The position numbers and the translations under genes were made by a program. Shown here piece by piece: positions 1 to 10,838 of a stretch of 64,000 nucleotides of DNA; positions within the stretch are counted from its first letter, which is position 1; every line of letters begins with the position of its first letter. This DNA comes from Pusillimonas sp044464525 (GTDB lineage Bacteria > Pseudomonadota > Gammaproteobacteria > Burkholderiales > Burkholderiaceae_B). The stretch covers positions 124,001 to 188,000 of the forward strand of contig NZ_JBIQLE010000003.1 of assembly GCF_044464525.1 (NCBI RefSeq), read 5' to 3'. The notes beneath the pieces were generated by a model. It did not search any database. It worked only from the letters and a program-made list of their open reading frames with translations, and had not been told where the DNA came from.

Positions 1-776
1 AATCCCGCCCGGTGCGCATCACCGCAACCGGTCGGGTCGACGACCTCCTCAGCCTTGATGGGCTCGATGTGGGTGGCGGTTCCGCCGGCGTACAGCGTCG
101 CGCCTTCGGCCCCACGCGTCACTACCGCGGCGCGCAGGCCTTCGGAAATTTCCATAATGCTGCGCCCCATGCGCTGCTCAATGACACTGGCTTCGTAATC
201 GTTGGCAGTAAGCATTTGCGCCATCTCGAGCATGCGCTGCAGATTATCGCCGTCGAACAGGGGCATGGCTTGCCCCAGATCGAATATGAAGGGCGTGCCC
301 TGAGCCTTCAGGCGCTCAGCATTGGCGAACATGCCTTCCTTCGAATCGGGCGCCACAATAGCCCACGCGGCCTGCGTGCCGCTAAGATCGTTCTCGAACG
401 AGCGGGACATCGCGCCGGGGTGAAAAGAAGCGATCTGGTTGCTGTCGAGGTCTGTCGTGATAAAGCACTGCGGGGTGAACATGTCGGGCAGCACCCGCAC
501 CAGCGAGGTATCAATGCCCAGGCGTTGCATGTATTCGAGATAATCGCCGGCATCGACGCCCACCGTTCCGACCGGCGCCACATCGGCGCCCAGCAGACGA
601 AGGTTGTAGGCGATATTGCCCGCGCACCCGCCATACTCCTTGCGCATCGAAGGCACGAAAAAAGAGACGCTAAGCGACTGAATATTGCCGGGAAGAATGT
701 GATCCTTGAAATGCCCTTCGAATACCGTAATGGTGTCGAAAGCCACAGAGCCGCAAACCAGAATTTTGTTGGACAT
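1..776 (-). CDS. PfkB-family carbohydrate/nucleoside kinase (3' end cut by window edge)
   Basis: The first 258 codons of a ribokinase/adenosine-kinase family protein are visible; the stop lies beyond base 1. The start is the ATG at 776-774, giving an N-terminus MSNKILVCGSVAFDTI typical of PfkB proteins. A glycine-rich substrate segment (KEYGGCAGNIAYNL) appears near residue 47. The PfkB signature 2, DPTGCGDAHRAG, with the catalytic Asp in GCGDAH, ends at the left edge. These enzymes phosphorylate a sugar or nucleoside with ATP in the cytoplasm; the substrate cannot be told from sequence, though adenosine-kinase-like is likely. It starts 8 bases after the stop of the zinc-ribbon gene, so it is probably the last gene of the accBC-prmA run. 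Confidence 0.85.
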   Translation of the reverse strand, partial: MSNKILVCGSVAFDTITVFEGHFKDHILPGNIQSLSVSFFVPSMRKEYGGCAGNIAYNLRLLGADVAPVGTVGVDAGDYLEYMQRLGIDTSLVRVLPDMFTPQCFITTDLDSNQIASFHPGAMSRSFENDLSGTQAAWAIVAPDSKEGMFANAERLKAQGTPFIFDLGQAMPLFDGDNLQRMLEMAQMLTANDYEASVIEQRMGRSIMEISEGLRAAVVTRGAEGATLYAGGTATHIEPIKAEEVVDPTGCGDAHRAG

Positions 777-784
777 TACCATCC

Positions 785-1864
785 TTACGGAAAGAATCTA
801 TCAAGTTGATAACCATTGACCTGCACGCCGCTGGCCGTCAGGGGCACAGATACCCGAACCTCGCTTCTGGCCGGAAATGGCCGCTCCTGAGACAGCTCGG
901 GCAGGTAGTCGGATGGCGCAAGCAACCGCCTTACGGCGACTGTGCCAGAGAAATCAACCAGTTCGACCGATAGCGTCGGCCACTGCTGCGGCCTCTCGTA
1001 GTTATTTCGCAGCACGACGTTAAGCATCATTCGGCTGTCGTCTTCGTTCGCGTTTTCGCTGTCGCGTACGGCCTGCAAAGACGAATCCATGATGGCAATC
1101 TGGGCAATGCGGCGCGGATAGTCCACCGTGCAGCCCAGGGGTTCGCAGTAGTATTCGAGCGCCGGCCGCAAACGAGGAAACTCGCTGGCCAGCTGGACGC
1201 GGTAAATATATGCCGCCTGCAGCAGCGCCGCCGCCACTCCGAGCAGCACCAGAATGCTCCAGAACACGCCGCCCAAGCCAAGACCTGGACGCTCATCGTC
1301 ATGAATGAACTCTGGTCCCGCTTCTCGACCTTGGCGTGGCTCGACATATAGCCCGGCGTCCTCATTCGAATATGCCTTTGTCTCGCGCGGCATGCCGGGC
1401 TCACCCACGGTGTGCCTCGTGTCGTTGAGGCTGCGGCCCCTGTCCGGCAATGTATGAGGGTCTGGCTCGCTCAAGCCCGGCCCGGAGTCGCGCGCAGTGA
1501 ATGTGCCGGGCTCGCTTGCCGTGCCTCGTACGCGAATGGACACACCCGGCTCGGCTCGCGAAGAAGCCGGCTGGGCCTTCGTGGCGGAGACAACAAAATG
1601 AGGCCCGTCCGAAAAAATGTGAGATTGAGCCGCGGAAAACTCCGGCTCGGCTGAAGACAGCCTGGGCTCGGCCGGCGCCGAAACCGTCGGGGTCGCAGCC
1701 CGAGAAACGGAGGGCTCAGCACCAGCCGAAGGTACGACAGCTTCGTAGGCATCGAAGATATGGGCGCAGTTTGCGCAACGGACATAACCTTTGCGCAGTT
1801 GCAGTTGCTGCAGGCTGACCGGAAACTCGATGCTGCATTCAGGGCAGCGAGTGGTTAAATCCAT
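785..1864 (-). CDS. Zinc-ribbon membrane protein with C-terminal DUF3426-type domain
   Basis: A 359-residue protein. The N-terminus carries a MJ0042-type zinc ribbon with two Cys pairs (CPEC near residue 8, CANC near 31). A low-complexity Ser/Pro/Glu-rich linker of about 140 residues follows. One membrane helix (GGVFWSILVLLGVAAALL) is near residue 200, then a folded C-terminal domain that contains CEPLGC. This layout is the common betaproteobacterial zinc-ribbon/DUF3426 protein of unknown function, usually found beside prmA as here (23 bases downstream). The linker probably holds the zinc ribbon away from the membrane; no biochemical role is established from sequence. Confidence 0.85.
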   Translation of the reverse strand: MDLTTRCPECSIEFPVSLQQLQLRKGYVRCANCAHIFDAYEAVVPSAGAEPSVSRAATPTVSAPAEPRLSSAEPEFSAAQSHIFSDGPHFVVSATKAQPASSRAEPGVSIRVRGTASEPGTFTARDSGPGLSEPDPHTLPDRGRSLNDTRHTVGEPGMPRETKAYSNEDAGLYVEPRQGREAGPEFIHDDERPGLGLGGVFWSILVLLGVAAALLQAAYIYRVQLASEFPRLRPALEYYCEPLGCTVDYPRRIAQIAIMDSSLQAVRDSENANEDDSRMMLNVVLRNNYERPQQWPTLSVELVDFSGTVAVRRLLAPSDYLPELSQERPFPARSEVRVSVPLTASGVQVNGYQLDRFFP

Positions 1865-1887
1865 AAGCAGTTACCAGAAGGCCTTCG

Positions 1888-2808
1888 TCAGGCGCGCCGC
1901 CCGCTCAGGCACACCCAACCTTCGCGCGCACGCCACACGCTCATGTCGAGCCATGACGCATAAGCGCCGGCAACCTCGTCGGCCTGGCGTTCGAGCACAC
2001 CCGACAGCACGAGGCTGCCTCCGGGGGCGACCCGATTGGCCAACATGGGCGCCAGTACTTTAAGCGGGTTGGACAGAATATTGGCCACCACGACCTGGAA
2101 CTGGCCGCCGGGCAAAGCGTCGGGCAACATGGCACGCAAGTCGCTGTGATTGACCTGGGCATTGTACTCTGTGGCCTTTACGGCCTGTTCATCGATATCG
2201 ACCCCAATCGTGGGGCCCGCGCCCAGCAACTTTGCGGCAATAGCCAAAATACCCGATCCGCAGCCATAGTCGAGCACCGATTGATCCTTTTTCAGATTGG
2301 CTTCCAGCCATTCGAGGCACAAATGGGTGGTGGGATGGCTGCCCGTGCCGAAAGCCAAACCCGGATCGAGCTCAATATGGATCGCCTCCGCCAAGCCCGG
2401 CTTTGCAGCCTGGGCCACGGCGGGATCGTCGCGGTGCCAGCTGGGAACGATCCAGAGCCGTTCGCCAACCTGGATAGGACGGAACTGCGCTTGAGTCAGC
2501 TTGACCCAATCGGCATCCGGCACATCACGGGTGCTCCAGGCACTGGCGATAAAATCGTATCCGCTCGCTGCGCCGGCCTGCTCGAGCACCTGCTCGGGAT
2601 CGACGCCGTCGGGCAGCAACGCCACGATGCGATTGCGCCGCCAGGCATGGACTTCAGGCTCGGAGCCCGGTTCGCCGAACAAAGGCTGTTCCGCCTCGGT
2701 GTCGCTGTCTGCGTCTTCGACCGAAACGGAAAGCACTCCCGCCTCAAGCAGTGCGTCTGACAGGGCTTCTGCTTCGGCTTCCCGGCAGTGCAAGACGAGT
2801 TCACGCAT
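1888..2808 (-). CDS. prmA: Ribosomal protein L11 methyltransferase
   Basis: A 306-residue protein of the usual PrmA length. It trimethylates ribosomal protein L11 using S-adenosylmethionine. The N-terminal third is the L11-recognition domain. The SAM-binding motif I (VLDYGCGSGILAIAAKLLGA) sits near residue 180 and the catalytic-loop motif VANILSNPL near residue 240. It lies downstream of accC in the same direction (63-base gap), a conserved betaproteobacterial arrangement. Confidence 0.95.
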   Translation of the reverse strand: MRELVLHCREAEAEALSDALLEAGVLSVSVEDADSDTEAEQPLFGEPGSEPEVHAWRRNRIVALLPDGVDPEQVLEQAGAASGYDFIASAWSTRDVPDADWVKLTQAQFRPIQVGERLWIVPSWHRDDPAVAQAAKPGLAEAIHIELDPGLAFGTGSHPTTHLCLEWLEANLKKDQSVLDYGCGSGILAIAAKLLGAGPTIGVDIDEQAVKATEYNAQVNHSDLRAMLPDALPGGQFQVVVANILSNPLKVLAPMLANRVAPGGSLVLSGVLERQADEVAGAYASWLDMSVWRAREGWVCLSGRRA

Positions 2809-2871
2809 GATTATTTCCTGGAAAGACCTGGTGCATTGTGGAGTTTATGGCAACACACCTGTCTTCTGTGG

Positions 2872-4218
<1,347 letters not shown>

Positions 4219-4225
4219 GGATCGT

Positions 4226-4672
4226 TCAGCCGATGACAAACAGGGGTTGGCCGTATTCGACGGGCTCGCCGTTCTCAACCAGGATTTCTTTGATGACGCC
4301 CGCCTTGTCGGCTTCGATTTCGTTGAGCAGCTTCATGGCTTCAATGATGCACAAGGGCTCGCCGTCTTTGACCGATTGGCCGACCTCGACGAAAGGCGAA
4401 GCGCCCGGGTTAGGGGCCCGGTAAAAGGTACCCACCATGGGTGCTTTGACGATGTGTCCCTGGGGAGCGGCCGGCGCTGCGGGTGCGGCTGCCGCGGCGG
4501 GTGCCGGCGCGGGAGCTGCCGCCGGCTCGGGCGCATAGACCATGGGCTGCGGCGGAGGCGGCGGCACCGACTTGACGATGCGCACTTTGCCATCGCCTTC
4601 GGTAATTTCGAGTTCGGCAATGCCGGATTCAGCAACCAGGTCGATCAGGGTTTTGAGTTTTCTGAGGTCCAT
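4226..4672 (-). CDS. accB: Acetyl-CoA carboxylase biotin carboxyl carrier protein
   Basis: A 148-residue BCCP. Order of parts: an N-terminal helical region (MDLRKLKTLIDLVAESGIAE), an Ala/Pro-rich flexible linker at about residues 42-75, and a C-terminal biotinyl domain. The biotin-accepting lysine is in EAMKLLNEIEADKAG near residue 115. It carries the biotin between AccC and the carboxyltransferase. It is first in the accB-accC-prmA run. The 86-base gap to aroQ upstream contains an A/T-rich stretch on the coding strand and could hold a separate promoter. Confidence 0.97.
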   Translation of the reverse strand: MDLRKLKTLIDLVAESGIAELEITEGDGKVRIVKSVPPPPPQPMVYAPEPAAAPAPAPAAAAAPAAPAAPQGHIVKAPMVGTFYRAPNPGASPFVEVGQSVKDGEPLCIIEAMKLLNEIEADKAGVIKEILVENGEPVEYGQPLFVIG

Positions 4673-4758
4673 ACAGACTTTTCCATGTCATTTCACCATA
4701 GCCTGCACTGGCCTGCGGCGAAAGAAATATTGATAAAAACAAAAACGATATGCGGAGC

Positions 4759-5193
4759 TTAACCGGCCATAGCGTGGTGCAAGGCGGCTTCGTAGCCAAA
4801 AGAGCCAAGGCCTGCAACTACCCCCAAGGCCAAATCGGACAGATAGGAGTGATGGCGAAACGGCTCTCGTTTGTAAACATTGGACAGGTGCACTTCGATG
4901 AACGGTATCGAAACCGCCGCCAAAGCGTCGCGCAGCGCCACGCTGGTATGAGTGTAGGCTGCGGCATTGATGATGATGAAATCGGTGCCATCGCCGGCCG
5001 AAGCCTGGATGCGATCGACAAGCCGGCCTTCGTGGTTGCTTTGAAAGGTCGAGCAGTGCGCTCCGTTGTCAGCCGCCACTTGCTGAAGGCGGGCGTCGAT
5101 TTCGGCCAGTGTCTGACGACCATAGATCTGGGGTTCACGCGTGCCGAGCAGATTCAGGTTGGGGCCGTGCAAGACAAGAATGTTTCGGGCCAT
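4759..5193 (-). CDS. aroQ: Type II 3-dehydroquinate dehydratase
   Basis: A 144-residue protein, the normal size of the small dodecameric type II enzyme of the shikimate pathway. It converts 3-dehydroquinate to 3-dehydroshikimate. The start MARNILVLHGPNLNLLGTREP at 5193 matches the family N-terminus better than the codon 15 bases upstream. The active-site Tyr lies in the loop around QIYGRQT (near residue 28); the motifs NAAAYTHTS and EVHLSNVYKREPFRHHS hold the catalytic His and substrate-binding residues. The order tlpA-like, aroQ, accB is typical for this bacterial group. Confidence 0.96.
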   Translation of the reverse strand: MARNILVLHGPNLNLLGTREPQIYGRQTLAEIDARLQQVAADNGAHCSTFQSNHEGRLVDRIQASAGDGTDFIIINAAAYTHTSVALRDALAAVSIPFIEVHLSNVYKREPFRHHSYLSDLALGVVAGLGSFGYEAALHHAMAG

Positions 5194-5281
5194 GTTGATT
5201 TTGTTCAAGAGTCAGAACGTCTTTTTACGCCAAAAGGGTGTGTTTGTCCATGAAATCCATTGTTTTTGCTGCGTTCTACGC

Positions 5282-5773
5282 CTATAGACCCTGGATGATT
5301 TTTTCTAGTTCGGCGGGTTTCACCTGGCCCAATATAGTTTCGGAAGCCTGCCCGCGGGCGTCGTAGACAACAGTAAACGGCAACCCTCCGGCACGGTTGC
5401 CCATGGCACGCATTCGCTCTATTCCGCCATGACCGATCATGAGCAGGGGATAGCTTACCTGCACCTTTTCGTTGAATTTGCGCACATTGACCGCGGTATC
5501 CACCGCTAGCCCCAAAAAATGCACATCGGGATACTTCTGGTGCAGCTCTTCGAGATCGGGCATCTCATTAACGCAAGGCGGGCACCAAGTGGCCCAGAAG
5601 TTAACCACTACCGGTTTGCCAAGCCACTGCCTGAGCGGCTGTTCGACGCCGTCGACGTCGGGAAGCTTTTCGGAAAAAAGGGAGTCGGCCGCCAATGCGG
5701 GCAGCGGAAGCGCAAGGGCGAAACCCGCGCCGGCAAGAGAGCCGGCACGCAGAAGAAAGGCGCGCCGATTCAT
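5282..5773 (-). CDS. TlpA-family periplasmic thiol-disulfide protein
   Basis: A 163-residue thioredoxin-fold protein. The N-terminus MNRRAFLLRAGSLAGAGFAL has a twin arginine followed by a hydrophobic stretch and an ALA cleavage site, so it is probably exported, perhaps by Tat. The redox motif WCPPC (in FWATWCPPCVNEMPDL) is near residue 68, and the cis-Pro segment GGLPFTVV is near residue 135. Such proteins reduce or maintain cysteines in envelope proteins, often for cytochrome c maturation. The start at 5773 was chosen over a longer frame because the signal peptide begins there. A 159-base divergent spacer separates it from mpl. Confidence 0.9.
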   Translation of the reverse strand: MNRRAFLLRAGSLAGAGFALALPLPALAADSLFSEKLPDVDGVEQPLRQWLGKPVVVNFWATWCPPCVNEMPDLEELHQKYPDVHFLGLAVDTAVNVRKFNEKVQVSYPLLMIGHGGIERMRAMGNRAGGLPFTVVYDARGQASETILGQVKPAELEKIIQGL

Positions 5774-5932
5774 GGCGCTGCCAGAAAAGTGGATTTTTTC
5801 ATCATGATTAACGATTTTAGCATCGCAGCCGGCCCGGGAAGCTCTGAATAATTCAGGCGCCTGGACGGCGCGATGCCTTGCGGGAAGATTTCCCGGCGCC
5901 GGAATCACTACAATACCGCCTGGAGGAACACC

Positions 5933-7315
5933 ATGCATCTACACATATTGGGAATCTGCGGCACGTTTATGGGCGGCCTGGCGCTGATCGCCCGGGCAGC
6001 CGGCCATACCGTGACCGGATGCGACGCCGGCGTATACCCGCCCATGAGCACCCAGCTCCAAGAGCAGGGGATCGAGCTGATCGAGGGATTCTCGGCCGAC
6101 CAAACTGCCCTGCGCCCCGATTTGTACGTCATCGGCAACGTGGTCAGCAGGGGCAACCCGCTGATGGAGGCCATTCTCGACCAGGGCCTGCCTTACACCT
6201 CGGGCCCGCAGTGGCTCGGCGAAACTGTGCTGGGGGGCCAGCACGTACTGGCCGTGGCTGGCACCCATGGCAAGACCAGCACCAGTTCGATGCTGGCCTG
6301 GATCATGCTCGAGGAAGGCCTCGAGCCCAACTTCCTGATCGGCGGCATCGCGCCAGGCCTCGGCGTCTCTGCCCGTTACAGCCCTGACAAAACGTTCTTC
6401 GTCATCGAGGCCGACGAATACGACACTGCATTCTTCGACAAGCGCTCGAAGTTTGTGCACTATCGGCCGCGCACCGCAATTTTCAATAACCTGGAATACG
6501 ATCACGCCGACATCTTCCCTGATCTGGCTGCCATCCAGACTCAATTCCATCATTTGGTTCGTACCATCCCGTCCACCGGGGCCATCATACGGCCACAGCA
6601 TGACGAAGCCTTGGATGCAGTGCTGCAACAAGGCTGCTGGACGCCTGTGCAAACCTTCGGGCCGGGAGGCCGCTGGAGCGCCCGCGACGCAGGCGAGCAT
6701 CCCACGCATTTCGTGGCGCAGGTGGATGGCCGCGACGCAGGCACGGTGCAGTGGGATCTGGGTGGCGCCCACAACCGCTTGAACGCGCTGGCCGCGCTGG
6801 CCGCGGCGGAACAAGCGGGAGTGACGGCCGAGGCCGGTGTCCGCGCGCTGTCGTCTTTTAACGGTATCAAGCGCCGCATGGAGCTGCGCGGCACCATTCG
6901 CGACATCGCCGTCTATGATGACTTTGCACACCACCCCACCGCCATTGCCACAACAGTGGACGGGTTGCGGCGCCAGGTGCGCAAGGCCCGCATACTTGCC
7001 GTGCTCGAACCTCGCTCGAACACCATGAAGCTGGGCGCGATGGCGGCACGCCTGCCCGAAGCATTGGACCAGGCCGACCTGGTGTTTTGCTATGGCGAAA
7101 CCCAGGGCAAGCACGCCCTGGGCTGGGATCCCGCCCAGGTGCTGGCGCCGCTGGGCGAGCGCGCCTTCGCGCATTCCGACCTGGAGACCATGGTGGCTGC
7201 AATCGCCGACCGGGCCCGGCCAGGGGATTCGATCCTGGTGATGAGCAACGGCGGCTTTGGCGGCGTACATCAAAAAATCCTCGACCGCCTGGCCGGCTCG
7301 CCCGGAGCGACATGA
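5933..7315 (+). CDS. mpl: UDP-MurNAc:L-alanyl-gamma-D-glutamyl-meso-diaminopimelate ligase
   Basis: A 460-residue Mur-ligase family enzyme that re-attaches recovered murein tripeptide to UDP-MurNAc in cell-wall recycling. The start at 5933 (MHLHILGICGTFMGGLALIA) is preceded by TGGAGG. The ATP-binding loop GTHGKTSTSSM is near residue 112. Further Mur motifs are EADEYDTAFFDKRSKF, NNLEYDHADIF and YDDFAHHPTAI. The stop overlaps the start of the next gene (ATGA), suggesting translational coupling. Confidence 0.95.
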   Translation: MHLHILGICGTFMGGLALIARAAGHTVTGCDAGVYPPMSTQLQEQGIELIEGFSADQTALRPDLYVIGNVVSRGNPLMEAILDQGLPYTSGPQWLGETVLGGQHVLAVAGTHGKTSTSSMLAWIMLEEGLEPNFLIGGIAPGLGVSARYSPDKTFFVIEADEYDTAFFDKRSKFVHYRPRTAIFNNLEYDHADIFPDLAAIQTQFHHLVRTIPSTGAIIRPQHDEALDAVLQQGCWTPVQTFGPGGRWSARDAGEHPTHFVAQVDGRDAGTVQWDLGGAHNRLNALAALAAAEQAGVTAEAGVRALSSFNGIKRRMELRGTIRDIAVYDDFAHHPTAIATTVDGLRRQVRKARILAVLEPRSNTMKLGAMAARLPEALDQADLVFCYGETQGKHALGWDPAQVLAPLGERAFAHSDLETMVAAIADRARPGDSILVMSNGGFGGVHQKILDRLAGSPGAT

Positions 7316-7932
7316 TGATTCTATATCTGCATGGGTTTCGCTCTTCACCCGACTCGACCAAGGCCCGCATGCTGGCTTCGGCTTTAAGCGAGCGAGGCCG
7401 GAAAGACCAGTGGTTCTGCCCCCAGTTGCCGGCCAGCCCTGCACAAGCAGTCGCTTTAGCCCAAGCCCTGGTCGAACGGCACGGCGGGGCGGACCCAAGC
7501 CAAGCCTTGACCGTGATCGGCTCGTCGCTGGGCGGCTATTATGCAAGCTGCCTGGCCGAAAAATACCGCTGCCGGGCAGTTGTCCTGAACCCCGTTGTTC
7601 ACGCTGCGCGCGATCTGGCGTCCCAGGTCGGCGAGCACACCCAGTACCATAGCGACGAACCTTTCACCTTCTTGCCCGAACACGTCGAAGAGCTGGCACA
7701 AATGGCGATCGAGCGCCCTCGCGATCCGGCCCGCTATTTCCTGCTGGCCGCCACGGGGGACGAAGTGCTTGACTGGCGCGAAATGGCCCAGTGGTATGCG
7801 GGTAGCCATGGCCGAATTATCCAGGGCAGCGACCATGGCATATCGGACTTCGAGCAATGGCTTCCCGAAGTACTGAGCTTTGTATTGGACCCGGACCATC
7901 GCCAAACCGAAGCACAAGGTTCAACCGAATGA
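7312..7932 (+). CDS. YqiA/UPF0227-type alpha/beta-hydrolase esterase
   Basis: A 206-residue alpha/beta hydrolase starting MMILYLHGFRSSPDSTKA, with the oxyanion HGF segment at the N-terminus. The nucleophile serine is in GSSLGGYYAS near residue 70. An Asp in GDEVLDW near residue 150 and a His in GSDHGISDFE near residue 178 complete the triad. The family has short-chain esterase activity; the physiological substrate is not established. Its ATG overlaps the mpl stop by four bases. Confidence 0.9.
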   Translation: MMILYLHGFRSSPDSTKARMLASALSERGRKDQWFCPQLPASPAQAVALAQALVERHGGADPSQALTVIGSSLGGYYASCLAEKYRCRAVVLNPVVHAARDLASQVGEHTQYHSDEPFTFLPEHVEELAQMAIERPRDPARYFLLAATGDEVLDWREMAQWYAGSHGRIIQGSDHGISDFEQWLPEVLSFVLDPDHRQTEAQGSTE

Positions 7933-8045
7933 CTTTGTCCGTATAGCCCCGCCCGCGTAGTTCTGTTTTTCCGCCGCGTTTCGAGTTCCCGTCACGCCTT
8001 CTTATTACAATTACCTCGGTGTCCCCCCACCCTATCAATCGATTT

Positions 8046-9932
8046 ATGTACGTTCTCTACGAAGACAGCGGAAACTTCAAGGCCGGAAGAATCTTCTCCG
8101 AAAGCGACTCCACGCTTCAGGTGGAAGCCGCCACAGGCAGGCGAAGCAAGATTAAAAAAGCCAATGTGCTGTTCTCGTTTGAACAGCCCGAACCCGCAGC
8201 CCTATTCGAGCAGGCCGAAGCCCAGGCGCAGGCGCTGGACATTGGTTTCCTGTGGGAATGCGCGCCGCAGGAAGAGCTCGACGCCGACGACTTCGCCCAG
8301 GAATATTTTGGCCATGCGCCGGACGCGGTGGAAAAGGCGGCGTTGATATTCGCCCTGAACAGCGCCCCCGCTTATTTCCATCGGCGCGGCAAGGGCCGTT
8401 ACCGTCCTGCGCCACCCGACATTCTCCAGGCTGCTCTGGCCGCCATAGAGAAAAAGCGTGTTCAGGCCGAACAGCAACAACAATGGACCGACCAGATGGT
8501 GGCCGGCCAATTACCGGACGCCATCGCCCAAGTGGCCAAGTCCCTGCTTACCCGTCCGGACAAGAACACCTTGGAATGGAAGGCGTTCGAAGCTGCTTGT
8601 TCACAAACCGGCTCCACCCCCGAAGAGCTGCTTCTGCGCTTGGGCGCCTGGCCACATGCGCTTGCTTTGCACCGGCACCGCTTCCTGTCGCAAAACTTCC
8701 CAAAGGGAACAGGTTTTCCAGCCTTTGAACCGCCCTCGGATGACTGGAATTTTCCTGTTGCCGACGTCGAAGCCTATTCTGTGGACGATGCATCGACCAT
8801 CGAAGTGGACGACGCGCTGTCCATCCAAACGATTTCGGAAGACATCGTACGCGTCGGCGTGCACATTGCAGCGCCGGCCCTGGCCATCACCCGGGGCAAC
8901 GCACTGGACGAGATAGCTCGAGCCCGGATGTCGACGGTATACGTGCCCGGCGAAAAAATACCGATGTTGCCCAATGCACTGATTGAGCGCTTCTCGCTGA
9001 ACGCTGACGGCCCCCGCCCGGCGCTGTCCCTGTATGTCAAGGCCGATCTAAACAGCGGTGAAATCCTGGAGTCTGAAACCCGGGTGGAAATGGTGCACGT
9101 GCGTGAGAACCTGCGCGTGCACACGCTTGACGACCTGGTCACGGAAGCGGCGCTGGACGATCCGCACGCTGAATTGCCATACGGCCATTGGCTGCGGCCG
9201 CTGTGGCGCCTGGCCAAGGCGCTGAGCGCGCAGCGCGACGCCATTCGGGGCAAGACGGAAAACAACTCTCGTGTCGAATATTCCTTTCGCCTTGACGGCC
9301 CCCCCGACGACCCGAACAGCACCGTGCACATCCTGCCGCGACGCCGCGATGCGCCGCTGGATCGCCTGGTTGCCGAATACATGATTCTGGCGAATAATTT
9401 GTGGGGCGGGTTACTGGCGCAGCACGGAGTGCCGGGCATCTACCGTTCGCAGCAAGCGGGGCGCGTTCGCATGTCAACGCAATCGTTGCCGCACGAAACC
9501 ATCGGGGTTCCGCAATACATCTGGTCAACTTCCCCCTTGCGCCGCTACGTCGACCTGGTCAACCAGGGGCAAATCTTGGCGGCAGCCGAGCACGGGGTTT
9601 CCGCCCGCCTCGTGGCGCCCTTCAAACCCAAGGAGGCTGATCTGTTTGCCATCATCGGCGCATTCGATTCGCAATACTCCGTCTGGAACGACTTCCAGAA
9701 CAATATGGAGCGCTACTGGTGTCTGCGCTGGTTGCAGCAGCATGGCGTCAAGCAGGTCCGGGGCCAGGTCTTGCGCGATGATCTCGTTCGCCTCGACGCC
9801 ATCCCGCTGGTCACACGCGTGCCGGCCTTGCCCGAATTCGAGCGCGGCCAGGCTGTAGAACTGGAAATCATGGGCTGCGACGAGCTGGCTGTCGAACTGC
9901 AGTGCCGCTACATAGATACAGCCGGCCCCTGA
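8046..9932 (+). CDS. RNB-domain 3'-5' exoribonuclease (RNase II family)
   Basis: About 628 residues with an RNB catalytic domain. The metal-binding signature SVDDASTIEVDDALS near residue 245 has the Asp cluster of RNase II/R enzymes. The segment STSPLRRYVDLVNQ near residue 500 is the conserved R-Y-x-D nucleotide-binding motif. The start at 8046 (MYVLYEDSGNFKAGR) is preferred over one 27 bases upstream. It is shorter than RNase R and no S1 domain is obvious at the C-terminus, as in the short RNB proteins of Burkholderiales. It probably degrades RNA processively in the cytoplasm. Confidence 0.88.
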   Translation: MYVLYEDSGNFKAGRIFSESDSTLQVEAATGRRSKIKKANVLFSFEQPEPAALFEQAEAQAQALDIGFLWECAPQEELDADDFAQEYFGHAPDAVEKAALIFALNSAPAYFHRRGKGRYRPAPPDILQAALAAIEKKRVQAEQQQQWTDQMVAGQLPDAIAQVAKSLLTRPDKNTLEWKAFEAACSQTGSTPEELLLRLGAWPHALALHRHRFLSQNFPKGTGFPAFEPPSDDWNFPVADVEAYSVDDASTIEVDDALSIQTISEDIVRVGVHIAAPALAITRGNALDEIARARMSTVYVPGEKIPMLPNALIERFSLNADGPRPALSLYVKADLNSGEILESETRVEMVHVRENLRVHTLDDLVTEAALDDPHAELPYGHWLRPLWRLAKALSAQRDAIRGKTENNSRVEYSFRLDGPPDDPNSTVHILPRRRDAPLDRLVAEYMILANNLWGGLLAQHGVPGIYRSQQAGRVRMSTQSLPHETIGVPQYIWSTSPLRRYVDLVNQGQILAAAEHGVSARLVAPFKPKEADLFAIIGAFDSQYSVWNDFQNNMERYWCLRWLQQHGVKQVRGQVLRDDLVRLDAIPLVTRVPALPEFERGQAVELEIMGCDELAVELQCRYIDTAGP

Positions 9933-9938
9933 CCACCC

Positions 9939-10838
9939 ATGAAAACCGCTACCGGCCCTTTGCTGATCTGGACGCTGATCTCGCGGCCGCAAGGCCGTAG
10001 CGGCTACCTGCCTCTGGCCCTGGCAATTTCCATCTGCGCTCACGCCGCCTTGCTCGCGCTGCGTTTCCAGGCTTCCGTACCGGCGCCCGTTCACTCCGAC
10101 AGCCGGCTCGAAGTCACACTGGTCAATGCACGCACCGAGACAGCGCCGGCTCAGGCGCAGGTTATCGCCCAGCAACAGATCAACGCAGGAGGGGACGGCG
10201 GCGACACCGTCGCAGCCTCGCCCTTGCCTCGCACAGCGGCCGACTCCCCCGACCAGGTGGTGCTGGAAGCCTTGCGCAAGCGTCAGGCCCAACTTGAATC
10301 AGAGCAAGAGCGGCTGTACGCACAGCTGCAAGCCATGCAGATCGTGCCCGAGGCCCGTGACAGGCCAGACCTGCTGCAACAGTCGGACATCGCAGGCGAA
10401 GACGCGCTGATTCAGGAAAGCCTGGTGCTTAATGCCCGCATCAGCGCGCTAAAGGAAAGGATAGAACGCTACAACGCCCAGCCCCGCCAACAATTCGTGG
10501 GCCCGGCTGCACAGGAAGCCGACTATGCCCAATACGTCGAAGCCTGGCGCCAGCAGATTGAAATAGTCGGCACCGAGCACTACCCGGCCGAAGCGCGCGG
10601 AAAGGTCTATGGCAAACTTCGGTTGACGGCCTACATAAAAAGCAACGGCGACTTGCTTCGCATCGAAATCGACCAACCCTCTGAACACGCCGTACTGAAC
10701 CTGGCCGCCCAGCGCATTGTCCAGCTGGCCGCGCCCTTTGCTCCGCTGCCCGAGGCTGTGGCAAGCCAGACCGATGTGCTGGCCATCACCCGCACCTGGC
10801 ACTTTACTCATAACCGTCTGTCTACCGAGAACCCATGA
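9939..10838 (+). CDS. TonB-like energy transducer protein
   Basis: A 299-residue protein with an N-terminal membrane anchor (SGYLPLALAISICAHAALLALRF, residues 20-43) that has the His typical of TonB helices (ICAHA). An Ala/Gln-rich periplasmic region and a coiled-coil-like stretch (about 105-180, rich in Glu/Gln/Arg/Leu) follow. The C-terminal TonB domain (YPAEARGKVYGKLRLTAYI and LNLAAQRIVQLAAPFAPLP) ends the protein. It would transmit proton-motive force or bridge the envelope, but no exbB/exbD lies in the window, so its partner is unknown. It overlaps aroE by four bases. Confidence 0.82.
   Translation: MKTATGPLLIWTLISRPQGRSGYLPLALAISICAHAALLALRFQASVPAPVHSDSRLEVTLVNARTETAPAQAQVIAQQQINAGGDGGDTVAASPLPRTAADSPDQVVLEALRKRQAQLESEQERLYAQLQAMQIVPEARDRPDLLQQSDIAGEDALIQESLVLNARISALKERIERYNAQPRQQFVGPAAQEADYAQYVEAWRQQIEIVGTEHYPAEARGKVYGKLRLTAYIKSNGDLLRIEIDQPSEHAVLNLAAQRIVQLAAPFAPLPEAVASQTDVLAITRTWHFTHNRLSTENP

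Noticed and set aside
5939..7546. 535-codon open frame on the minus strand opposite mpl
   Set aside because: It is the antisense of a clearly recognisable mpl; long antisense frames are common in GC-rich coding DNA and the translation shows no known motif.
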